Assembly (NCBI RefSeq): GCF_014356525.2
Contig: NC_052511.1
Coordinates: 31,832,689 to 31,896,688 of the forward strand
DNA: 64,000 bases
Origin: Nilaparvata lugens
Lineage: Eukaryota; Arthropoda; Insecta; Hemiptera; Delphacidae
Reading direction: 5' to 3'
Shown here one piece after another: positions 59,201-64,000 of the stretch. The translations under genes and the position numbers were made by a program. The notes beneath the pieces were generated by a model that did not search any database, had not been told where the DNA came from, and saw nothing but the letters and a program-made list of their open reading frames with translations. The stretch's first letter is position 1; each line of letters begins with the position of its first letter.

Positions 59201-62200
59201 GACATACAATATAATATTGAAATTACAATTCATTTTTCTGAAAACCATTTATTCTTCCAAAACAATGCAATTTTTAATTAGTTTCATTCAAATTCCTTTT
59301 TTCTGATATTGTAAAACATTTTATTTATTTATTCAATTATTCAGTATTACACAACTTTTAGAAAAGTACCACAGGTTTAAGGTCAAAACGGTTCAAATTT
59401 ATACAACAGTTCAAATTTAGCTAGGTTATGTGTTACTTATACATTTTCGAATTGCACACTCTAATTTACAATCCGAATCAAACAAAAAACATTGAATTAC
59501 ATTGTATTGAGCTCGATAAGATTCATGGAATAAAAAACACGAGTAAAGAAAGTTAATTTTCAACTTATTAACATTTTATGGTCACTCCAATGTTTGATAC
59601 TGATTTGCTTCAGCTCGTAAAGGCTTAGTTTTGCAGTAAGGTAGTGAAAAAACCATTTAAACAAATTAAAAATATATATTAAAGCCATATTTTAGAAAAT
59701 AGATAATTACCTGAATCTCATTGAGTAAACTCTCCTGCCTTATAATGCTATCCTTGACCTGCATCTGCAGGGGTCCGAACACTTTTCCCAGAGTTTCGAC
59801 AGAGAGCGCTTGTTCGTTGATTGCTCCGTCTTGACTCAGCGCTGACAAAAATTTGTCCTTCATGTCTGTGGTGGCCGACTTCAGTTCGCATTCGATCGTA
59901 TCACGCTCTGCCTTCAAAGTCTCCACCTTAACAAATCATATACAGAGCACATTAATATTATAGTTGACAGATATTTCATAGACAGTCAATTTCAATTTCT
60001 GGAACGCTTATTTGAAGAAGTTCTGTTGTTACTGTGGAACTTTATAATAAAAGGAAACACTATTCTATAATGTGAATATATTATACTGTTCTGTATTATA
60101 AATATCCAGGGTTACTTTTCAATGAAAAATAAAAATAAATTTAGTATCTTTTTATAGAATAGAACTTCTTTTTCTTCTTGTAAGAATACATTTTTCAAAA
60201 GTTTTCAATACTTATAAAAAGATATTGTTGTTAGAAAGTATAATTGGTTATATACTATAAAAGGGTACTATATTTCATTTTATCACTGCTCAATATTGTA
60301 TATTCACTTCTTTTGTGTAGAAGTGATTTTTCTAATTTGAAAAGAGTTACAAATTGGAAACTATTCAAGAAGGGAATATGATATTTTTGATTTTCACTTG
60401 ATATAGGTCTACTACCAAACATTCATAATCTGACAAGTAAAGGTCGATTGACGGTACATGAATAAATGGCTTCGATTTAAATTTGTTTACAATTTAATTT
60501 GATGACCTCTTTTAGTTTGAATTTTTATGCTTTGATTTTTTCGGATCCAATATTTCCATTGCTCGTTTTACATTCAAATCGGGCTAATACATAGACACCT
60601 ATAATCAGACTGCTAATTTTAGTTCCTGATATTTATTACAGTTCACTTCTATGATAATACTCAAAATATTGGTTAATTTTCATTTTTCTGTATTTCTGAC
60701 AATTTTGAAATGTTTTTTGCATCAGTCACAAACTATTGTTTTTGCAGACGCCATAAAGTGCATTATGAATTCAACATTTTCATTGATATATTCAAATTCT
60801 TTATTCTTTATTATTTATTCAAAAAATAGATTATGGACAGCAAGTCTGGAAGCTTGTGATACTTTTACACTTTTCAGATCATGAAAAAAACTGCAGGTTT
60901 GAACTAATACAGGTTTAACAGGAAATGCCTCAGCACCTGTAATTACATTTACATCGATTATGTTTGTAGAATTTCCGTTTGTGTGAGGCTATAGTGAGGT
61001 TATAATGAGCATAACCCTACTTTGGACAATTTTAATGAACTACATTTAGGAAGAGAAAAAGTTTTGGGCTAGCGCCTGTATTTTCTTTCCAGTATTGCAA
61101 TGTGTTTGATCGAATAAATGATTGACATACCAATTAACTTTCGACATACCTGTTCCATGAGTTGGCGTAGAGAAGAGGCGGCGACTGATTCATGGGCTGA
61201 CGAGCCTCCGCTGATTGCTTTCGGAATGGCGGCCTGCATCACATTGGGGCCTTCACTCAGCAGTTCAATGCCCAGCTTGTGCGTGTCGAACTTGTCTCTC
61301 ACAATCTAGAAAAATATTCTAACCAATCAGTAACAAATATTTTATTGAGAAACAAAAAAACTCATTTCAATTCAATGTTGACCGATTAAATGTATTGAAT
61401 CCTGCATGAGAAACATTAATGTGAAAAGCTTGATAAACACAGAGAGAAGATGGAATGAACACAACGAAGTTAGATGAGATGTAAGAGATACAATGATTTT
61501 AAAAGTACTGAGTATTTCAAATACTAGTCTCTTTTAAAATTAAAAATACTAGTAATAGCGATACAAACTGAAACAATTTGTTAAAAAAAAATATTAAGAT
61601 TCCCGTGGAAGAGCAACTACCCAAGGTATAACTCTCAATTATTCCGGATTGGTTTATAATATTAAAAATTGTGAAGTATTGTTCATTTACTTGTTCTTTC
61701 GAATCACTTTTACAAAGAATATAACATTTTAATGACTTCATATCATCCACTAAACATCTGAATCCAAATATTGACTAGAGACAGTAAATTTGTATAATCA
61801 ATAAGATGTAAAAATAATACATGACTTAGGCTACAACATGGTTACATGAAATTTAGCAAAAATACTTAATCATCCGAACTCAGAATCAGAACAGAAAACA
61901 TAATACACTTCAAAAGATTAGGAGGTCTATTCAAGGAACCAAGAGCTCCATCAATACAGTCACGAACTTTCTAGCAAGAACCTCAAGTTTTCAGCCATTC
62001 GAATCATTTCAATGTACTTCACAAACAAATAACATAGAACAGTATAGGATTACTGACCTTATCTGCTGAGATGGCATTATTGATGAGCTCTCTGTACTTG
62101 GAGGCGTTGACGCGGAATGTTTCGGTCAATTTCTCAGATGGTGTTCTGGTCCACTTCTCTTTGAATTGCTCTCGCAGTTGGTCGTCAGATTGTTTCTCAT

Positions 62201-63921
62201 CAGCCAGCATTCTGTCAGCCTGGAAAATTAAACCCAAAAATATTATAGAATGCAAATTAAAACACAAATTGAATTGTCAACCACTTTTATTATACATAAT
62301 TTCAATTTTCGCCACACTGCACAGAAAACAGCTGTTTTCCAGTCCCTACGTAGATCTGAAAGACATTGTTTGCAGACGACTCTCGTCTGACGTAAGAAAC
62401 AGGTTTCATACGGTCTCTTCCGGCCTTAGCCGGAAAGAGTTCCCTTTCCGGCCGCTAACATGGAACTAAGAAAGGTGAAAGAGAAAACTTTTTTGAAAAT
62501 GTGTTTGGACAACTGTGCCATATGGTGCATTGTGTTCAGGAGGGTGAGATCGGAAATTTCCATCCCACTTATTATTCTTATATAGCTGATGCCAAAAAGT
62601 TAGGCGGCTTCGTGGGTCACATGGTGTAACCTACTCACAGCTGATGCAATGCATCTATTTATTGTCTCTTTTAATTTAAAAATCATCACCTAAGCCAAGG
62701 TAGATGACAACTCTACTTGACAACATCAGCTGTTGGAACGCACAAGAGACCCACGAAACCGCCTAACTTTTTGGCGTCAGCTATACCTGTAGTGTGGCGA
62801 AAAATATGTACGCGACTCTCTCAGAAAGGTGTTTACGGTATTCGGATAACATATGCTCGGCAAGTCTCGGCCGGGAAACTATCCTCATACCGTAAACACT
62901 AACTTTCTGTGCTTGTAGCGTAATATACTATTGTGTTTTTATTATGGAAAAGTAACATAATATCACACAAAACACAACTGTAATGTTCTAGAATGCATTA
63001 GACACAAGTATAGCAGTACTAAACTAAGAATTATAATTAGAACGATGGATTTCAAATAACCTGGAGCAAATGGACCGAGGGAGACTTTATAATTTTACAA
63101 GTTGACCCAATGATAAAACTTGATAATGACTTGTTCCCATTTGGGATCAGTGGACACGAATGGGTTCAAGTACATGAAAAATGAGAATTTACAGGTAAAT
63201 TTTGGAAAATTACTTGTTTAGATTTCTATTATTTTGATGAACAGAGCATAATATTATGTTTATGCAACTCATGGTTTTCGAAAATTGGATCCTAAAAAGC
63301 TTCACCTACAACAATGAAAATTATAATTTCTGGTTTGTCTCACCAAGACTGTATAACATGTCGATCATTAAGAGAAAATGCCAGGAAACAATATTTCGTT
63401 ACTATTGGCTATATATTGGTTATGGCTATTCTCAATTTTAATCAAAATGTTCCTTTTTGTAAAATGATGATTCTCTGTAATGCATGATTTGGAGTTTTTA
63501 ATTACGCCAAGCATATTTGATATCATTGAATAAAAACTTGATTTGATATTGTATGTTGGTAATAGGTACTTTGTAAAAAACGTTCTCAGATAAGAAACCA
63601 TCTTAATTACTAGTGACTTTTACTTTTAAACTTAGATTTAGTAGGATTGAGATTTCCAAGTTGAAATGTTATTATTTACTTGTGACCGTTACAATACTTT
63701 TGAATATAATTGAGCTAAAATATATCGTAAAAATTCTATTTACCTCATCCAAAATTTCTTTGTTCCTCTGTAGCAACTCCGGCAGTTCCCTGATCATGCT
63801 TTCTAATTTTCTGATTCCACCTAATGAGCAGATATTCTCAGCCTTTTCTGCCAGTGAGGGAGGAACGGTTTCACCGTGTGTGTCTTCAAGAGCAGCCGGC
63901 AGATTCAGTGACGCCAAAACA
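50175..63921 (-). CDS. PDCD6IP: ALIX (PDCD6IP), C-terminal part of gene
   Basis: Eight exons join in phase into 453 residues: 63921-63744, 62219-62058, 61305-61150, 59926-59711, 58676-58521, 57339-57189, 51968-51720 and 50269-50175. They cover the V domain from about human residue 410 onward and the Pro/Tyr-rich tail. The N-terminal Bro1 domain, which binds CHMP4, lies past the right edge. ALIX is a cytosolic ESCRT adaptor in endosomal sorting, cytokinesis and membrane repair. Blocks such as [30 protein letters not shown] and [11 protein letters not shown] match vertebrate ALIX. The Phe of GFQNK corresponds to the pocket Phe (human 676) that receives YPXnL ligands. The tail has PPRPPPP and many PY repeats but no P(S/T)AP motif. 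One intron is 5.2 kb and holds a mariner. Confidence 0.95.
51425..51535 (+). repeat. SINE body fragment
   Basis: TTTCGGATGGTCCCGGCTGC is the reverse of the conserved GCYGGGACC...TCCGAAA block. CTGAAAACTCTAACACCAGA is the reverse of the block found at 46080. Between them an extra segment is present that the 46065 copy lacks. In the last ALIX intron. Confidence 0.65.
51720..51968 (-). CDS. PDCD6IP: ALIX exon g: proline-rich tail
   Basis: Eighty-three codons' worth of sequence with phase 1 at both ends. It reads [18 protein letters not shown], then a Gln/His run, then Pro/Tyr repeats ([20 protein letters not shown]). PPRPPPP corresponds to the SH3-binding ARPPPP segment of human ALIX, and the PY-rich part to the ALG-2/CEP55-type region. 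The acceptor is TTTTCAAG and the donor CATC/GTAAGG. Four open frames overlap here because of the biased codons; only this one continues the gene. Confidence 0.93.
52974..53125 (+). repeat. Dispersed repeat, shared with 33335
   Basis: Second copy of the element described at 33335, in the long ALIX intron. The similarity ends before any counterpart of the 17-bp motif cluster. Confidence 0.55.
54926..55672 (+). mobile_element. Internally deleted mariner element in ALIX intron
   Basis: A 747-bp element flanked by TA on both sides (54924-54925 and 55673-55674). Its imperfect terminal inverted repeats share ATCTCAAAAGTA, then GTTGCAC. Inside, 54948-55511 stays open. From the Met of MELPLTTT it gives the N-terminal helix-turn-helix of a mariner transposase ([27 protein letters not shown]), then jumps to the C-terminal catalytic region ([28 protein letters not shown]). 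The roughly 345-residue family protein has lost its middle, including the first catalytic Asp region. A one-base shift near 55495 moves the typical C-terminus ([16 protein letters not shown]) out of frame, so the element is non-autonomous. Confidence 0.9.
57189..57339 (-). CDS. PDCD6IP: ALIX exon f: end of V domain, start of Pro-rich tail
   Basis: These 50 codons plus one base read [17 protein letters not shown] and [14 protein letters not shown], with the ligand-pocket Phe in GFQ, then [11 protein letters not shown] where vertebrates carry PSAP. The spliced product uses the weak donor CACTG/GTCAGA, whose phase fits the next exon. If that donor is skipped, the frame runs on for 22 codons ([11 protein letters not shown] onward, ending SCCIQ) to a stop at 57121, giving a form without the Pro-rich tail. 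Confidence 0.88.
57921..58049. repeat. Foldback MITE, family 1, copy 3
   Basis: A shorter, more diverged copy: GCCCAGTTGCACAAAAGCCT at one end and GGCTCTTGTGCAACCGGGC at the other. The arms carry AACCGTGATTAAATGCCACG and the loop CTTTTCAAAAAAAACC. In the ALIX intron between exons e and f. Confidence 0.85.
58521..58676 (-). CDS. PDCD6IP: ALIX V-domain exon e
   Basis: These 52 codons ([14 protein letters not shown] through YNCLTQ) contain [21 protein letters not shown] and KFYN, as in the descending arm of the V domain. The acceptor is GGATTTCAG. The donor CTCAG/GTCACT is unusual in having C at position +3. It ends in phase 0. Confidence 0.93.
58885..59043 (-). mobile_element. 3' end of a second non-LTR retrotransposon
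   Basis: The minus strand reads [18 protein letters not shown], then [14 protein letters not shown] and [12 protein letters not shown]. This is the GRPRxRW...RRxAxDR...LEKAK pattern of LINE ORF2 C-termini. Codon 33 or so has Arg where such elements usually have Trp. It sits in the ALIX intron between exons d and e, in the gene's orientation. Truncated at its 5' side. Confidence 0.7.
59711..59926 (-). CDS. PDCD6IP: ALIX V-domain exon d
   Basis: These 72 codons ([12 protein letters not shown] through LLNEIQ) contain [17 protein letters not shown], which aligns with FLTALAQDGVINEEALS of vertebrate ALIX. The acceptor is TTGTTAAG and the donor TTCAG/GTAATT, in phase 0. Confidence 0.95.
61150..61305 (-). 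CDS. PDCD6IP: ALIX V-domain exon c
   Basis: These 52 codons ([16 protein letters not shown] through LRQLMEQ) contain MQAAIPKA, equivalent to LNAAIPSA of human ALIX. The acceptor is TTTTCTAG and the donor AACAG/GTATGT, in phase 0. Confidence 0.93.
62058..62219 (-). CDS. PDCD6IP: ALIX V-domain exon b
   Basis: These 54 codons ([16 protein letters not shown], then [13 protein letters not shown]) align with the LDEEEATDNDLR and FKERWQRTPS region of human ALIX. The acceptor is TTTTCCAG and the donor ATAAG/GTCAGT, in phase 0. The intron before it carries a nested pair of inverted-repeat elements. Confidence 0.95.
62306..62910. repeat. Outer inverted-repeat element interrupted by the MITE
   Basis: TTTTCGCCACACTGC at about 62308 is mirrored by GTAGTGTGGCGAAAA at about 62791, on the two sides of the inner MITE. 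Past it, CAGAAAGGTGTTTACGGTAT and ATACCGTAAACACTAACTTT form a further hairpin (62819-62910), and TTCCGGCCTTAGCCGGAA at about 62418 another. I read this as an older foldback element split by a younger one; the outer limits are approximate. Confidence 0.55.
62586..62786. repeat. MITE with 35-bp terminal inverted repeats
   Basis: AGCTGATGCCAAAAAGTTAG begins the left arm, which continues GCGGCTTCGTGGGTC. The right arm is its near-exact complement (GACCCACGAAACCGCC, then TAACTTTTTGGCGTCAGCT). TATA borders both sides. It lies in the ALIX intron between exons a and b, apparently inserted into an older inverted-repeat element. Confidence 0.85.
63744..63921 (-). CDS. PDCD6IP: ALIX V-domain exon a (first in window)
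   Basis: After one base completing a split codon, 59 codons read [14 protein letters not shown] through KEILDE, including the near-invariant block [11 protein letters not shown]. The acceptor is TTATTTCAG and the donor GACGAG/GTAAAT. The phase implies that the preceding exon, outside the window, ends two bases into a codon. Confidence 0.95.
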
Positions 63922-64000
63922 CTGAAATAAATAAATTTAAAGACAAATCATTTCAGTTCTGTTAAGTTGAACCATTTAGTAAATATATATACGGTGGATA

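Noticed and set aside
1..64000. A novel defence, CRISPR, phage or biosynthetic system
   Set aside because: The window is intron-rich animal DNA. All supported genes are cellular, and the repeats fit eukaryotic transposon classes; no clustered spacer repeats or operon-like gene runs are present.

Overview
The window looks like nuclear DNA of an insect, most likely a hemipteran (inference). It is very AT-rich. Its genes are split by 0.2-6 kb GT-AG introns, and the noncoding DNA is full of small transposons: foldback MITEs, tRNA-derived SINEs, and mariner, Tigger and non-LTR retrotransposon remnants. The coding exons are clearly more GC-rich than their surroundings. There is nothing prokaryotic here: no operons, CRISPR arrays or phage. 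Three genes can be supported. (1) Plus strand, about 9.37-14.55 kb: a long coiled-coil protein that I cannot assign to a family. At least 889 residues are encoded here; its coding start is missing, and a possible promoter with a noncoding first exon lies at 3.30-3.42 kb. (2) Minus strand, 47.0 kb down to 28.49 kb: a complete type II activin/BMP receptor serine/threonine kinase, orthologous to Drosophila punt and vertebrate ACVR2. It has ten coding exons (544 codons), a probable noncoding first exon at 47.03-47.1 kb, and a possible spliced 3' UTR. (3) Minus strand, 63.92 kb down to 50.18 kb: the C-terminal part of ALIX (PDCD6IP, the ESCRT accessory protein), covering most of the V domain and the proline/tyrosine-rich tail in eight exons. 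The Bro1 domain lies beyond the right edge. All exon joins in genes 2 and 3 keep reading phase, and the joined proteins align along their length with the known families from memory. Layout: 1-3.2 kb has a CT/CA microsatellite and a foldback MITE. At 3.3-9.4 kb there is a possible promoter and a long repeat-bearing intron. Gene 1 runs from 9.4 to 14.6 kb. From 14.6 to 27 kb is a long gene-poor AT-rich stretch with one SINE. Punt runs from 27 to 47 kb, with introns holding a tandem repeat array, LINE and Tigger fragments and several MITEs. From 47 to 50.1 kb I see no gene. ALIX runs from 50.2 to 63.9 kb, with an internally deleted mariner in its longest intron. Punt transmits TGF-beta superfamily signals at the cell surface, while ALIX acts in ESCRT-dependent membrane remodelling. 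Nothing in the sequence shows a functional link between them. I did not find a convincing new biological system. The most unusual unexplained structure is a cluster of about ten copies of a 17-bp motif, in both orientations, inside a punt intron (33.55-33.93 kb). Also notable are a 69-bp tandem duplication that copies the splice donor of punt coding exon 1, and several MITE families that recur across all three genes.
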